Assembly (NCBI RefSeq): GCF_001598555.1
Contig: NZ_BCZE01000042.1
Coordinates: 1-64,000, forward strand
Source of the DNA: Novosphingobium rosa NBRC 15208
Lineage (GTDB): Bacteria > Pseudomonadota > Alphaproteobacteria > Sphingomonadales > Sphingomonadaceae
Length of the DNA: 64,000 bases
Reading direction: 5' to 3'
Part shown: positions 8,825-16,646 of the stretch, piece after piece
How the letters are laid out: every line of letters begins with the position of its first letter
Position numbering within the stretch: the stretch's first letter is position 1
Position numbers and translations under genes: made by a program
Notes under the pieces: model-generated
The model's input: the letters and a program-made list of their open reading frames with translations, nothing else
What the model was told of the DNA's origin: nothing
Database searches by the model: none

Positions 8825-9992
8825 CCTGTTGCGGATCGTGATCCGGATTGGAAGAGGTAAGCTGATGCAGTTGTTCGATAAAATCGACCTGAACCTGCGT
8901 GGGAACCCACGAAGCGCGCGTTGTGACGCCAATCATGCGCGCCAGCCCCGGCGGCGCGGCGCACAATGTGGTGAGCCAACCGGCCTCCAGCTCCACGGAA
9001 ACCTGATCGGGGGACAAAAGGGTGAGGCAATCGCTTTCGATCAGCAGTTGGCGGATGGTCATCACCGATCCGGCCTCCACCAGCACCTGCGGCTGATCGA
9101 GCCCGGCGCGGGCGAACATCTGCTCCCACGCATCGCGCAAAGGCGCTCCCTGGGCGGCAATAATCCACGGCCATTGCGCCAGATCCTCCAGGGAGGGAGC
9201 TTGCCCCGCCAGGGGATGATCGCGCCGCCCCAGCACCACCGGATGGTCGAGGAACAGCTCGGTCTGCACCAGATCGGGCTCCATCAGCGGCTGGCGCAGC
9301 GCACCGATCATCAGATCGATGGCGCCATTGCGCAAAGGCTCGACCAGCTCGGCGCGTGAACCCTCCACGATGCGCAGCCGCACCTGCGGATGGCGCCGCA
9401 CAAAGCGAGTCACCGCCGCCGGCAGCACCCGCGCGCGCGACAAAGGCATCGCCCCCACCGCCAGACTGCGCTGCTCATCCCCCTTCAGCGATGCCAGTTC
9501 GGCCAGCGCCGTCTCCAATTCGATCCGCCCGAGTCGCAGCGAGCGCGCCATGGCCCGCCCCGCCTCGGTCAGCATGATCGCCTTGCCGCGGCGCGCCACC
9601 AACTGCCGCCGCAGCGAAAGCGACAGATCGTTCACCGCGCGATGCAGCGACGGCAGGGACAGCCCCGTGATCTGCGCCGCCCCCACGTAAGACCCGGCAT
9701 CGGCCAGCGCCAGCATCGCCCGCAACCGCGACATGGTGACATGCGGCGAGCCGATATGATCCAATGCCGCGCGGAATCGCGGCACCAGCAGCTGCGCCGC
9801 TTCGGTCTCCACCATGCCATTGTGCCGCCGCTCGAACAGCGGCAGGCCGAGCTGTTCTTCCATCCGTCCTAAGGCCTGTGTTATGGCCGGTTGGGTCAGA
9901 CTCACCGCCTCGGCGGCGGCAATCATCGTGCCAAGCTCCGAAATCCGCACGATGGCGGCCAGATGGCGCAGGTTGAAATGCCAGATCTCCAT
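8820..9992 (-). CDS. LysR-type regulator with two tandem HTH domains (lig cluster)
   Basis: 390 residues, about 90 longer than a usual LTTR. Residues 6-75 form a LysR HTH (NLRHLAAIVRISELGTMIAA ... LTQPAITQALGRMEEQLG). Residues 85-155 look like a second one (SRLRAMLALADAGSYVGAAQ ... LSLPSLHRAVNDLSLSLRRQ ... LTEAGRAM). A single effector domain follows from about residue 175. It is divergent from ligK and upstream of the ligJABC genes, the position expected of the pathway activator; LigR plays that role in SYK-6. Whether it is an orthologue of LigR cannot be judged here. Confidence 0.9.
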   Translation of the reverse strand: MEIWHFNLRHLAAIVRISELGTMIAAAEAVSLTQPAITQALGRMEEQLGLPLFERRHNGMVETEAAQLLVPRFRAALDHIGSPHVTMSRLRAMLALADAGSYVGAAQITGLSLPSLHRAVNDLSLSLRRQLVARRGKAIMLTEAGRAMARSLRLGRIELETALAELASLKGDEQRSLAVGAMPLSRARVLPAAVTRFVRRHPQVRLRIVEGSRAELVEPLRNGAIDLMIGALRQPLMEPDLVQTELFLDHPVVLGRRDHPLAGQAPSLEDLAQWPWIIAAQGAPLRDAWEQMFARAGLDQPQVLVEAGSVMTIRQLLIESDCLTLLSPDQVSVELEAGWLTTLCAAPPGLARMIGVTTRASWVPTQVQVDFIEQLHQLTSSNPDHDPQQD

Positions 9993-9998
9993 CGCGCC

Positions 9999-10016
9999 AT
10001 CTTAGCGAAATCTAAT
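9999..10016. promoter_or_regulatory. Candidate LysR operator between lysR and ligK
   Basis: ATCTTAGCGAAATCTAAT contains the inverted repeat TTAG-N6-CTAA with a T-N11-A core, the usual LTTR box form. It begins seven bases from the lysR start codon and about 80 bases upstream of ligK, so it could serve both autoregulation and ligK-ligU-ligI activation. No good promoter hexamers were found beside it. Confidence 0.5.
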
Positions 10017-10095
10017 AGCCACGCCAGACTTCCGCTTTCCATCATCGGCGCCAAAGGCCCATCCCACGCCCCAAACAGATTTGAGGAGAACCCCC

Positions 10096-10767
10096 ATGGG
10101 TGTCGTCGTCCAGAATATCCTCCGCGCCGATCAGGATGTGATCGACGGTCTTGCCAAATGCGGCGTGGCCACCGTCCATGAAGCCCAGGGCCGCACCGGT
10201 CTGCTGGCCGCCTATATGCGCCCCATCTACGCCGGCGCGCGCATCGCGGGCAGCGCCGTGACGATCAGCGCCGCCCCCGGCGACAACTGGATGGTTCACG
10301 TTGCCATCGAGCAACTGAAGGAGGGCGATGTTTTGCTTCTCGCCCCCACCAGCCCCTGCGAGGACGGCTACTTCGGCGACCTGCTGGCGACCAGCGCCCA
10401 GGCGCGTGGCTGCCGCGGCCTCATCATCGACGCCGGTGTGCGTGACGTGCGCGACCTGACCGAGATGAACTTCCCCGTATGGTCCAAGGCCGTTTCGGCG
10501 CAGGGCACGGTGAAGAACACTTTGGGCTCGGTGAACGTGCCGGTGGTTTGCGCCAATGCCGCCGTGCAGCCGGGCGATGTGATCGTGGCCGACGATGACG
10601 GCGTTGTGGTCGTGCCGCGCGAGAAGGCCGCCGAGGTGCTGAAGGCCGCTCAGGCGCGTGAGGCCAACGAGGGCGAGAAGCGCGAGAAGCTGGCTTCCGG
10701 CGTGCTGGGCCTCGATATGTACAAGATGCGGGAGCGTCTGGAGAAGGAAGGCCTGAAGTATATTTAA
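10096..10767 (+). CDS. ligK: 4-carboxy-4-hydroxy-2-oxoadipate / HMG aldolase
   Basis: 223 residues, RraA-like class II aldolase fold. The segment GYFGDLLATSAQARGCRGLI followed by DAGVRDVRDL holds the Arg116/Asp117 pair that binds substrate and metal in HMG/CHA aldolases. The enzyme splits 4-carboxy-4-hydroxy-2-oxoadipate into pyruvate and oxaloacetate, the last step of the pathway. The ATG at 10096 follows a GAGGAGA ribosome site with good spacing; an upstream TTG in the same frame is inside that site and is rejected. First gene of the ligK-ligU-ligI group, in the order known from SYK-6. Confidence 0.95.
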   Translation: MGVVVQNILRADQDVIDGLAKCGVATVHEAQGRTGLLAAYMRPIYAGARIAGSAVTISAAPGDNWMVHVAIEQLKEGDVLLLAPTSPCEDGYFGDLLATSAQARGCRGLIIDAGVRDVRDLTEMNFPVWSKAVSAQGTVKNTLGSVNVPVVCANAAVQPGDVIVADDDGVVVVPREKAAEVLKAAQAREANEGEKREKLASGVLGLDMYKMRERLEKEGLKYI

Positions 10768-10776
10768 GGGATGAAA

Positions 10777-10965
10777 GCAGGGGGCCATCGCCCCCTGCAC
10801 CCCCGTTACGTCTTCCGACACGGATGATGCGCAAGGCCCGATGGCAGCGCAAACGTCCCACCGCCGGAGGCTTGATTGCCTGCGGCGCTGCGGGCCTCGC
10901 TCCAAGGCCGAACCCGTGGCGCGAGGTAGACATTAAAGGGAGCGCGAGGGTTATGACCCTCGCAT
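10777..10965. repeat. Dispersed intergenic element, copy B (inside the ligK-ligU-ligI group)
   Basis: Beta arm on the left with the variant terminal hairpin GCAGGGGG-CCAT-CGCCCCCTGC, then CACCCCCGTTACGTCTTCCGAC; alpha arm on the right (AAAGGGAGCGCGAGGG, terminal hairpin with TTATGA loop, ending CTCGCAT). It begins ten bases after the ligK stop and ends about 40 bases before the ligU start. It is the only copy inside an operon-like series of one pathway. Confidence 0.9.
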
Positions 10966-11006
10966 CTTATCTTCCTTCTCATAATCCAAAGAGAGGACAC
11001 CCCATC

Positions 11007-12068
11007 ATGACCACCGGATTTTCCGCCCCCTGCCTGTGGATGCGCGGCGGCACGTCGAAGGGCGGTTTCTTCCTGAAGAGCGACCTCCCCGCCGACACCG
11101 CCGAGCGCGATGCCTTCCTGCTGGGCGTGATGGGCAGCCCGGACGAGCGCCAGATCGATGGCATGGGCGGCGCCGATCCGCTGACCAGCAAGGTGGCGGT
11201 CGTCAGCAAATCCGCGCGGGAGGGGATCGATGTCGATTACCTGTTCCTGCAGGTCTTCGTCGATCAGGCGATTGTGACGGATGCGCAGAACTGCGGCAAC
11301 ATTCTGGCGGGCATTGGGCCCTTCGCCATCGAGCGCGGTCTGATCGAGGCCACGGGTGACGAAACCCGTGTGGCGATCTTTATGGAGAACACCGGGCAGG
11401 TTGCCGTGGCTACCGTGCAGACGCCGGGCGGTGTGGTGACTTACAACGGTGACGCGAAGATCGATGGCGTGCCCGGTTCGCACGCCCCCATTCCGCTGGA
11501 GTTCCGCGATACCGCCGGGTCGTCCTGCGGCGCGCTGCTGCCCAGCGGCAATGCGGTGGATGTGATCAATGGCGTGCCGGTCACGCTGATCGACAATGGC
11601 ATGCCCTGCGTGGTGATGAAGGCGCAGGATGTCGGCATCACCGGCTATGAGGACCGCGACAGCCTCGACGCCAACACCGAGCTGAAAGCCAGGATCGAAG
11701 CGATCCGTCTGGCCGTGGGCGAAACCATGAATCTGGGCGATGTGAAGGAAAAGTCCGTCCCCAAGATGATGCTGGTGGCGCCTCCCAAGAACGGCGGCGC
11801 GGTTACCGTGCGCAGCTTTATCCCGCATCGCGCGCATGCCACCATCGGCGTGCTGGGCGCGGTTTCTGTCGCCACGGCCTGCCTGATTCAGGGTTCCCCC
11901 GCCGCCGAAGTGGCCGATACCCCCGATGGCAACCGCAAGATGCTCTCGGTCGAGCACCCCACCGGCGAGATGAGCTGCGTGCTGGAGCTGGACGACAAGG
12001 GGCAGGTCGCCACCGCCGCCCTGCTGCGCACCGCGCGCAAGCTGATGGATGGCATCGTTTTCGGATGA
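11007..12068 (+). CDS. ligU: 4-oxalomesaconate tautomerase (PrpF family)
   Basis: 353 residues, PrpF/diaminopimelate-epimerase-like fold. Typical PrpF motifs: APCLWMRGGTSKGGFF at the N terminus, DGMGGADPLTSKVA, and DAQNCGNILAGIGPFAIE with the conserved Cys. In SYK-6 the gene between ligK and ligI encodes LigU, which isomerises the double bond of 4-oxalomesaconate before hydration by LigJ. The ATG at 11007 has GAGAGGA upstream. The open frame reaches back to 10824, but that part is repeat copy B and is not coding. Likely co-transcribed with ligI. Confidence 0.93.
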   Translation: MTTGFSAPCLWMRGGTSKGGFFLKSDLPADTAERDAFLLGVMGSPDERQIDGMGGADPLTSKVAVVSKSAREGIDVDYLFLQVFVDQAIVTDAQNCGNILAGIGPFAIERGLIEATGDETRVAIFMENTGQVAVATVQTPGGVVTYNGDAKIDGVPGSHAPIPLEFRDTAGSSCGALLPSGNAVDVINGVPVTLIDNGMPCVVMKAQDVGITGYEDRDSLDANTELKARIEAIRLAVGETMNLGDVKEKSVPKMMLVAPPKNGGAVTVRSFIPHRAHATIGVLGAVSVATACLIQGSPAAEVADTPDGNRKMLSVEHPTGEMSCVLELDDKGQVATAALLRTARKLMDGIVFG

Positions 12069-12116
12069 ACACCTTCCAGCAAGTTTTCGGCTGAAACATG
12101 CCAGAGGAGAGTTTCA

Positions 12117-12992
12117 ATGACTGACCGTATCACCTCGTGGCACAGCGCCCCGTCCAAGCCCGCCTTCACCCCGCCCCCCGGCGCGGTGGACGCCCATTGC
12201 CACGTTTTCGGGCCCATGGCGGAGTTCCCCTTCAGCCCCAAGGCCAAGTATCTGCCCGAGGATGCCGGGCCGGACATGCTCTTCGCCCTGCGTGACCATC
12301 TCGGCTTCTCGCGCAATGTGATTGTGCAGGCGTCGTGCCACGGCACCGACAATGCCGCGACTCTGAACGGCATTGCGCTCTCCGGAGGCAAGGCGCGCGG
12401 TGTGGCCGTGGTCGATCCCGATATTTCGGCGGAAGATCTGGCCGATCTGCACGCCAAGGGCATGCGCGGCGTGCGCTTCAACTTCCTCAAGCGCCTGGTG
12501 GACAACGCCCCCAAGGATAAGTTCCTCGATCTCGCTGCCCGCCTGCCCGAAGGCTGGCATGTGGTGATCTATTTCGAGGCCGATATCCTCGAAGAGCTGC
12601 GCCCCTTCATCGCGGCCATCCCCGTGCCCGTGGTGGTGGATCATATGGGCCGCCCCGATGTCTCCCAGGGCCCCGATGGCGAGGATCTGAAAGCCTTCCG
12701 CCGCCTGCTGGAAAGCCGCGATGACATCTGGTTCAAGCCCACCTGCCCCGACCGCCTCGACGCCAGCGGCGATCCGTGGAACGACTTCGCCGCCGCCATC
12801 GCGCCGCTGGTGGAGGACTATCAGGATCGCGTGATCTGGGGCACCGATTGGCCGCACCCCAACATGGAAAAGAACATCCCCGATGATGGGCATATCGTGG
12901 ATATGATCCCGCGCATCGCGCCCACGGAGGAGCTGCAGCAGAAGCTGTTGGTGACCAATCCGATGCGGTTGTATTGGCCCGAAGAACTTTAA
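12117..12992 (+). CDS. ligI: 2-pyrone-4,6-dicarboxylate lactonase
   Basis: 291 residues, amidohydrolase superfamily, length as in SYK-6 (293). Metal and catalytic residues align with a constant offset: His27 and His29 (DAHCHVFGP), His176 (VVDHMGRPD) and Asp244 (GTDWPHPN), matching His31, His33, His180 and Asp248 of the characterised enzyme. It hydrolyses 2-pyrone-4,6-dicarboxylate, the LigC product, to 4-oxalomesaconate. A GAGGAG site precedes the ATG. Gap of 48 bases after ligU. No lsdA-type dioxygenase gene follows, unlike SYK-6. Confidence 0.96.
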   Translation: MTDRITSWHSAPSKPAFTPPPGAVDAHCHVFGPMAEFPFSPKAKYLPEDAGPDMLFALRDHLGFSRNVIVQASCHGTDNAATLNGIALSGGKARGVAVVDPDISAEDLADLHAKGMRGVRFNFLKRLVDNAPKDKFLDLAARLPEGWHVVIYFEADILEELRPFIAAIPVPVVVDHMGRPDVSQGPDGEDLKAFRRLLESRDDIWFKPTCPDRLDASGDPWNDFAAAIAPLVEDYQDRVIWGTDWPHPNMEKNIPDDGHIVDMIPRIAPTEELQQKLLVTNPMRLYWPEEL

Positions 12993-13012
12993 GCTTAGGG
13001 ATTAAAAGAGAC

Positions 13013-13201
13013 ATGCGAGGGCCATCGCCCTCGCGCTCCCTTTAATGTCTGCGTTGCGCTACGGGTTCGGTCATGGAGAGAAGCTCGCAGCGCCGCAGGC
13101 CATAAAGCCTCCGGCGGTGGGACGTTTGTGCTGGGATCAGGCTTGGCGCTTCATCTGTGCCGGAAGACGTAACGGGGGTGCAGGGGGCTTTGGCCCCCTG
13201 C
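13013..13201. repeat. Dispersed intergenic element, copy C
   Basis: Alpha arm left (ATGCGAGGG-CCAT-CGCCCTCGC, GCTCCCTTTAATGTCTGCG), beta arm right (CCGGAAGACGTAACGGGGG, then the variant hairpin GCAGGGGG-CTTT-GGCCCCCTGC). The two ends therefore carry different hairpin sequences. Lies between ligI and the convergent tRNA-Leu. Confidence 0.9.
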
Positions 13202-13221
13202 TTCAATCCCTTAAAAACCTT

Positions 13222-13306
13222 TGGTGCGGACGGCGGGACTCGAACCCGCACGAGCAAGGCTCAGAAGATTTTAAGTCTCCGGCGTCTACCATTCCGCCAC
13301 GTCCGC
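13222..13306 (-). tRNA. tRNA-Leu (anticodon UAA)
   Basis: On the minus strand the gene begins GCGGACGTGGCGGAATGGT and ends with an encoded CCA. The seven-pair acceptor stem (GCGGACG / CGTCCGC) is perfect, the T arm reads GCGGGTTCGAGTCCCGC, and the long variable arm (GAGC-CTT-GCTC) marks a class II tRNA. The anticodon loop CTTAAAA gives UAA, leucine. About 85 bases including CCA. It lies just downstream of ihfB on the same strand. Confidence 0.97.
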
Positions 13307-13366
13307 GCACATCGTGCCTGTGGCAGATCATGCCAGACGGAGCAAGTGCCCCGAAACAGTCGCGAA

Positions 13367-13651
13367 TCAAGCCTCGACGTTGAGGCGCGCGCGCATTTCC
13401 TTGCCGGGCTTGAAGAAGGGCACGCGCTTGCCGGGCACGTCCACCGATTCGCCGGTGCGCGGGTTGCGGCCCTTGCGGGGCTCACGCTCACGCGAGGAGA
13501 AGGCGCCGAAGCCGCGCAGTTCAACGCGGCCGCCTTCGGCCAGACGCTGTGCGATTTCGTCGAAGAAGACATCGACCACACGCTCGACATCGTCGGCGCG
13601 CAGTTCGGGGTTCGCCTTGGACAGAGCCTGAAGCAGTTCCGATCGGATCAT
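13367..13651 (-). CDS. ihfB: Integration host factor beta subunit
   Basis: 94 residues, HU/IHF family. The start MIRSELLQALSKANPEL, the segment VELRGFGAFSSREREPRKGR and the DNA-intercalating RNPRTGE loop are those of IhfB. It bends DNA at specific sites together with IhfA and supports recombination, replication and many promoters. Its own upstream region has a 13-bp motif shared with the neighbouring gntR gene. Downstream on the same strand is tRNA-Leu. Confidence 0.95.
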   Translation of the reverse strand: MIRSELLQALSKANPELRADDVERVVDVFFDEIAQRLAEGGRVELRGFGAFSSREREPRKGRNPRTGESVDVPGKRVPFFKPGKEMRARLNVEA

Positions 13652-13735
13652 TCAACTTCCCCCAACCCGTGAAAGCTACCGATGCCTCCGCCGGTCCCAC
13701 TTCCGGCCGGCGGCATCATTCCATCAGTGCAATGC

Positions 13736-13766
13736 TTATAAGTGCCATAAGTTGCGGAACAGTCAA
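13736..13766 (-). promoter_or_regulatory. Candidate ihfB promoter overlapped by a shared motif
   Basis: Read on the minus strand, TTGACT is followed after 19 bases by TTATAA, about 85 bases upstream of ihfB. The spacing is longer than ideal. The -10 is overlapped by ATAAGTGCCATAA (plus strand 13738-13750), which recurs with one change at the gntR start. Confidence 0.4.
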
Positions 13767-13817
13767 GAGTTCTCGCCAATCCGGAAATGGGACAGGCCCA
13801 TTTTCCGCAGCAGATTC

Positions 13818-14165
13818 TCAGCCCGTCTGCTTCGCCAGCAATTCCTGCGCGTCCAGGCCCAGGCGGTCGATGCGCTGGCGGATGGCGGGCCACTCTTCTG
13901 TCAGGAACTGGTCGCGCTCGGTCTTGCGCAGGCGGGTGGCGGCGTTGGGGGCCACCAGCATGCCCACGCCGCGCTGCACTTCCACCAGACCGTCCAGCTG
14001 GAACTGTTGGTAGGCCTTGGCCACGGTGAGCGGGTTGGCGCCCTGCTCCGCTGCCAGCGCCCGCACCGAGGGGAGCAATGTCCCTTCCGGATAGGTGCCA
14101 TCGATGATGGCTGCGGCGATCATGTCGCGCAGCTTGAGATAGACGGGCTTGGGTGATGCGACCAT
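13818..14165 (-). CDS. GntR-family regulator, small (YtrA-like) type
   Basis: 115 residues. A winged-helix GntR domain (VYLKLRDMIAAAIIDGTYPE ... LPSVRALAAEQGANPLTVAKAYQQF) is followed only by a short helical tail, as in the YtrA/YhcF subfamily, which lacks a large effector domain. Such regulators usually control adjacent transporter genes. Here the divergent neighbour is a POT peptide transporter and the downstream gene is ihfB. ATGAGTGCCATAA, six bases upstream of its start codon, recurs almost exactly upstream of ihfB and may be its operator. Confidence 0.88.
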   Translation of the reverse strand: MVASPKPVYLKLRDMIAAAIIDGTYPEGTLLPSVRALAAEQGANPLTVAKAYQQFQLDGLVEVQRGVGMLVAPNAATRLRKTERDQFLTEEWPAIRQRIDRLGLDAQELLAKQTG

Positions 14166-14170
14166 GGTGC

Positions 14171-14183
14171 ATGAGTGCCATAA
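14171..14183. promoter_or_regulatory. Candidate GntR operator at the gntR start
   Basis: ATGAGTGCCATAA starts six bases upstream of the gntR start codon. It matches ATAAGTGCCATAA at 13738-13750 in the ihfB upstream region at 12 of 13 positions. Position at the start of the regulator gene fits autoregulation. Confidence 0.45.
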
Positions 14184-14287
14184 TACAGCCTCTCACGCAA
14201 GCTTTCCTGCGGGGTTTGGCCTTTGGTCGTAATGCAATCGGGCGCTTTTGGCGGTCGATCTGACGTTTCGTTACTTCATCGCCTTTT

Positions 14288-14316
14288 GCGAAAATCCGGT
14301 TCCCACTTTTGGGCGC
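14288..14316. repeat. Short alphaproteobacterial palindromic repeat, copy 1
   Basis: Contains CCGGTTCCCACTTTT flanked by GCGAAAA on the left and GGGCGC on the right. This is the degenerate partner of the better palindrome at 16580-16625, read on the opposite strand. Similar palindromes are dispersed in many alphaproteobacterial genomes. It sits just upstream of the POT transporter. Confidence 0.75.
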
Positions 14317-14336
14317 AATGCTTTAATCCTGCCGCG

Positions 14337-16106
14337 ATGAGAGATGCTTCGAACGCCGCCCCGCGCCAATGGATGGGGCACCCCGTACAGCTTGCCCGCC
14401 TGTTCTCCATCGAGATGTGGGAGCGTTTCGGCTTCTACGGCATGCGGGCGCTGCTAACCCTTTATCTGACCAAGCATTTCGTGCTGGGCGATCACGCCTC
14501 GACCGGGATCTATGGCGGCTACACCGCGCTGGTCTATCTGACGCCGCTGGCGGGCGGTCTGGTGGCGGACCAGTTTCTGGGGTCGAAACGCTCGGTGAAA
14601 TTCGGCGCGCTGGTGATGGCCGCGGGCTATTTCGCGCTGGCCTTCGGCGGCGCGGCAGCGAAACCATGGGTCGAATTCGATGGCGCGCGCCACGATGTGG
14701 TGATCGAACATTTCCACGATGGCCCCACCAGCGGCGCGCAGGAGCGCCGCGTGGTGATCGTCAATGGAAGCCCCGAGCAGATCCGCGGCAATGACGATGG
14801 CAACATCGACCTGCTGGCCGGTGATGGCCAGGTCGCCCGCCATCTGGCCTCCGGTACGCTGAAGGAAGGCGCGCAACGCGAAGGCTGGCGCGTGGCGCTG
14901 ATGCTGATGGCGCTCTCCGCCGTGGCGGTGGGCAACGGCTTCTTCAAGCCCAACATCTCCACCATGGTCGGCGCGCTTTACGAGCAGGGCGACAGGCGGC
15001 GCGATGCCGGTTTCACCATCTTCTACATGGGCATCAACCTCGGCTCGATGATCGGGCAGACGGTGGCGCCGTGGCTGGCTGACGCCTATGGCTGGCCCGC
15101 CGGTTTCGGTTCGGCAGGCGCGGTGATGCTGCTGGCCTGGGGCATGCTGCGCTTCGATGGCGGGCGTCTGGCCGGCTATGGCGAAACCCCGCAGCGCGAG
15201 GGCGGGGATCGCGCATGGACGATCTATGCGCTGGCCGTGCTGGCCATCCCGCTGTTCTACCTGCTCTTCGTCAATCTGATGGACACGCCGGAGCCCGTCG
15301 CGGGCGCGGGCCTTGCCGGTTACCTGCTGGGCCTGCCGCTGATGGGCAAGTTCCTGTGCGGCACCTTTGCGGTGGCCCTGCCCGCGATCCTGATCTGGTC
15401 ATGGCGGGTGGGCAGCCGCATCGAATTCCAGATGATGGTGGCGGCCATGGTGCTGATCACCTTCAACACCGTATTCTGGAGCCTGTTCGAGCAGGCCGGT
15501 TCCTCCCTCACCCTCTTTGCCGACCGCAACACCGACCGCACCATCTGGGGCAGCCTGAGCATGTCCGCGCCGCAGACTCAGCAGTTCAACTCGGTGGCGA
15601 TCGTCGTGCTGGCGCCGGTGATGGGCGCGCTATGGGGCTGGATGGGCCGCCGGGGGTGGGAACCCTCGATTCCCGTGAAATTCGCGCTGGGCCTGATCGG
15701 CGTGGGGGCAGGCTTCCTGTTTCTTGTGCTGGGCGCGCAATTTGCCGGGCCCAGCTTCAAGGTGGGGCTGATCTGGCTGGCGGGGCTCTATGTGATCCAT
15801 TCGATCGCGGAACTGTGCCTCTCGCCCGTGGGGCTTTCCATGATCACCAAGCTGGCGATCCCGCGCGTGGTGGGCCTGATGATGGGAACATGGTATCTCT
15901 CCATGGCGCTGGGCGAGTATGGCGCAGGCCTGCTGGCGCAGCTGGCCACGGTGAAGACCGTGGGGGGCGAGGTGACCAACCTCAAGCTCAGCCTTGAAAC
16001 CTATATCGCCACCTATCGCCAGATCGGCTGGTCATCGGTGGGCGTGGGCGTGGTGTTGCTGGCGATTGCGCCGCTGCTCAAGCGGCTGATGCACGGTGTG
16101 CGTTAA
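14337..16106 (+). CDS. POT/PTR family proton-dependent peptide transporter
   Basis: 589 residues with many hydrophobic helices. The proton-coupling ExxER motif is present (IEMWERFGFYGM), as is the PTR2 signature region (FYMGINLGSMIG) and an FKPNIS segment. An extra loop of roughly 80 hydrophilic residues (about residues 115-195) interrupts the early helices, a form also known from sphingomonad and Xanthomonas-type POT proteins. Imports di- and tripeptides with protons. The ATG at 14337 is used because earlier in-frame codons cross the palindromic repeat. Possibly regulated by the divergent GntR protein. Confidence 0.92.
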   Translation: MRDASNAAPRQWMGHPVQLARLFSIEMWERFGFYGMRALLTLYLTKHFVLGDHASTGIYGGYTALVYLTPLAGGLVADQFLGSKRSVKFGALVMAAGYFALAFGGAAAKPWVEFDGARHDVVIEHFHDGPTSGAQERRVVIVNGSPEQIRGNDDGNIDLLAGDGQVARHLASGTLKEGAQREGWRVALMLMALSAVAVGNGFFKPNISTMVGALYEQGDRRRDAGFTIFYMGINLGSMIGQTVAPWLADAYGWPAGFGSAGAVMLLAWGMLRFDGGRLAGYGETPQREGGDRAWTIYALAVLAIPLFYLLFVNLMDTPEPVAGAGLAGYLLGLPLMGKFLCGTFAVALPAILIWSWRVGSRIEFQMMVAAMVLITFNTVFWSLFEQAGSSLTLFADRNTDRTIWGSLSMSAPQTQQFNSVAIVVLAPVMGALWGWMGRRGWEPSIPVKFALGLIGVGAGFLFLVLGAQFAGPSFKVGLIWLAGLYVIHSIAELCLSPVGLSMITKLAIPRVVGLMMGTWYLSMALGEYGAGLLAQLATVKTVGGEVTNLKLSLETYIATYRQIGWSSVGVGVVLLAIAPLLKRLMHGVR

Positions 16107-16194
16107 GCACCCAAACCAAGAGTCCTGCGCTGAAGGGTTTGACGGCAGGCTCAGGCGGTGAGAGATTGGCAAGGTTCCAGCCATGGAGCCTGCC

Positions 16195-16578
16195 ATGACC
16201 TTGCCGCCCAGCGCCCATCCCATCGGTTTCGTCTTCAGCATCAACCCTCAGGCGCTCAAACCTTTCTACGCCGATGTGCTGGGCCTGCCGCCGACCGGAG
16301 AGGACGATTTCGCCATCGCCTTCGATCTGGGCCAGGGCGCGATGTTGCGCCTGACCAACCTGCCTAGCCATAAGCCCGAACCCCACACCGCCTTCGGCTG
16401 GAGCGTGGTGGATATCCGCGCCACCATCCTCGCGCTGAAAGCCAAGGGCGTGGCGTTCAAGACCTATGAGGGTTTCGGGCAAGACTCGGACGGCGTCTGG
16501 ACCGCCCCCGATGGCCGGACCATGGTGGCATGGTTCCCCGACCCCGAAGGCAATCTGCTCAGCCTGACGCAGTTCTGA
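16195..16578 (+). CDS. VOC / glyoxalase-like protein
   Basis: About 127 residues with one vicinal-oxygen-chelate beta-alpha-beta-beta-beta pattern (IGFVFSINPQALKPFYADVL ... MVAWFPDPEGNLLSLTQF). The closing DPEGNLLSL is typical of glyoxalase/bleomycin-resistance-like proteins, where Glu binds metal. The ATG at 16195 has GGAG six bases before it; an ATG at 16183 lacks one. Substrate unknown. It ends against a palindrome that separates it from the convergent fur-type gene. Confidence 0.83.
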   Translation: MTLPPSAHPIGFVFSINPQALKPFYADVLGLPPTGEDDFAIAFDLGQGAMLRLTNLPSHKPEPHTAFGWSVVDIRATILALKAKGVAFKTYEGFGQDSDGVWTAPDGRTMVAWFPDPEGNLLSLTQF

Positions 16579-16579
16579 A

Positions 16580-16625
16580 GCATCGTGCGAAAAAGTGGGA
16601 ACCGGTTTTTCGCTTAAAACGATGC
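16580..16625. repeat. Alphaproteobacterial palindromic repeat, copy 2
   Basis: Nearly perfect long palindrome: outer arms GCATCGT / ACGATGC, inner arms GCGAAAAA / TTTTTCGC around GTGGGAACCGG. It begins two bases after the VOC gene stop and lies between convergent genes, so it could also stop transcription from either side. Same family as 14288-14316, in the opposite orientation. Confidence 0.85.
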
Positions 16626-16646
16626 GACAACAAAAGCTTAAGGTTC

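Noticed and set aside
10824..11006. Extended N terminus for LigU
   Set aside because: The extra codons are repeat copy B; a good ribosome site precedes the ATG at 11007.
13013..13306. Repeat copy C beside tRNA-Leu as an integration site
   Set aside because: No integrase, no duplicated tRNA end and no island-like gene content nearby; the copy is like the others in the window.
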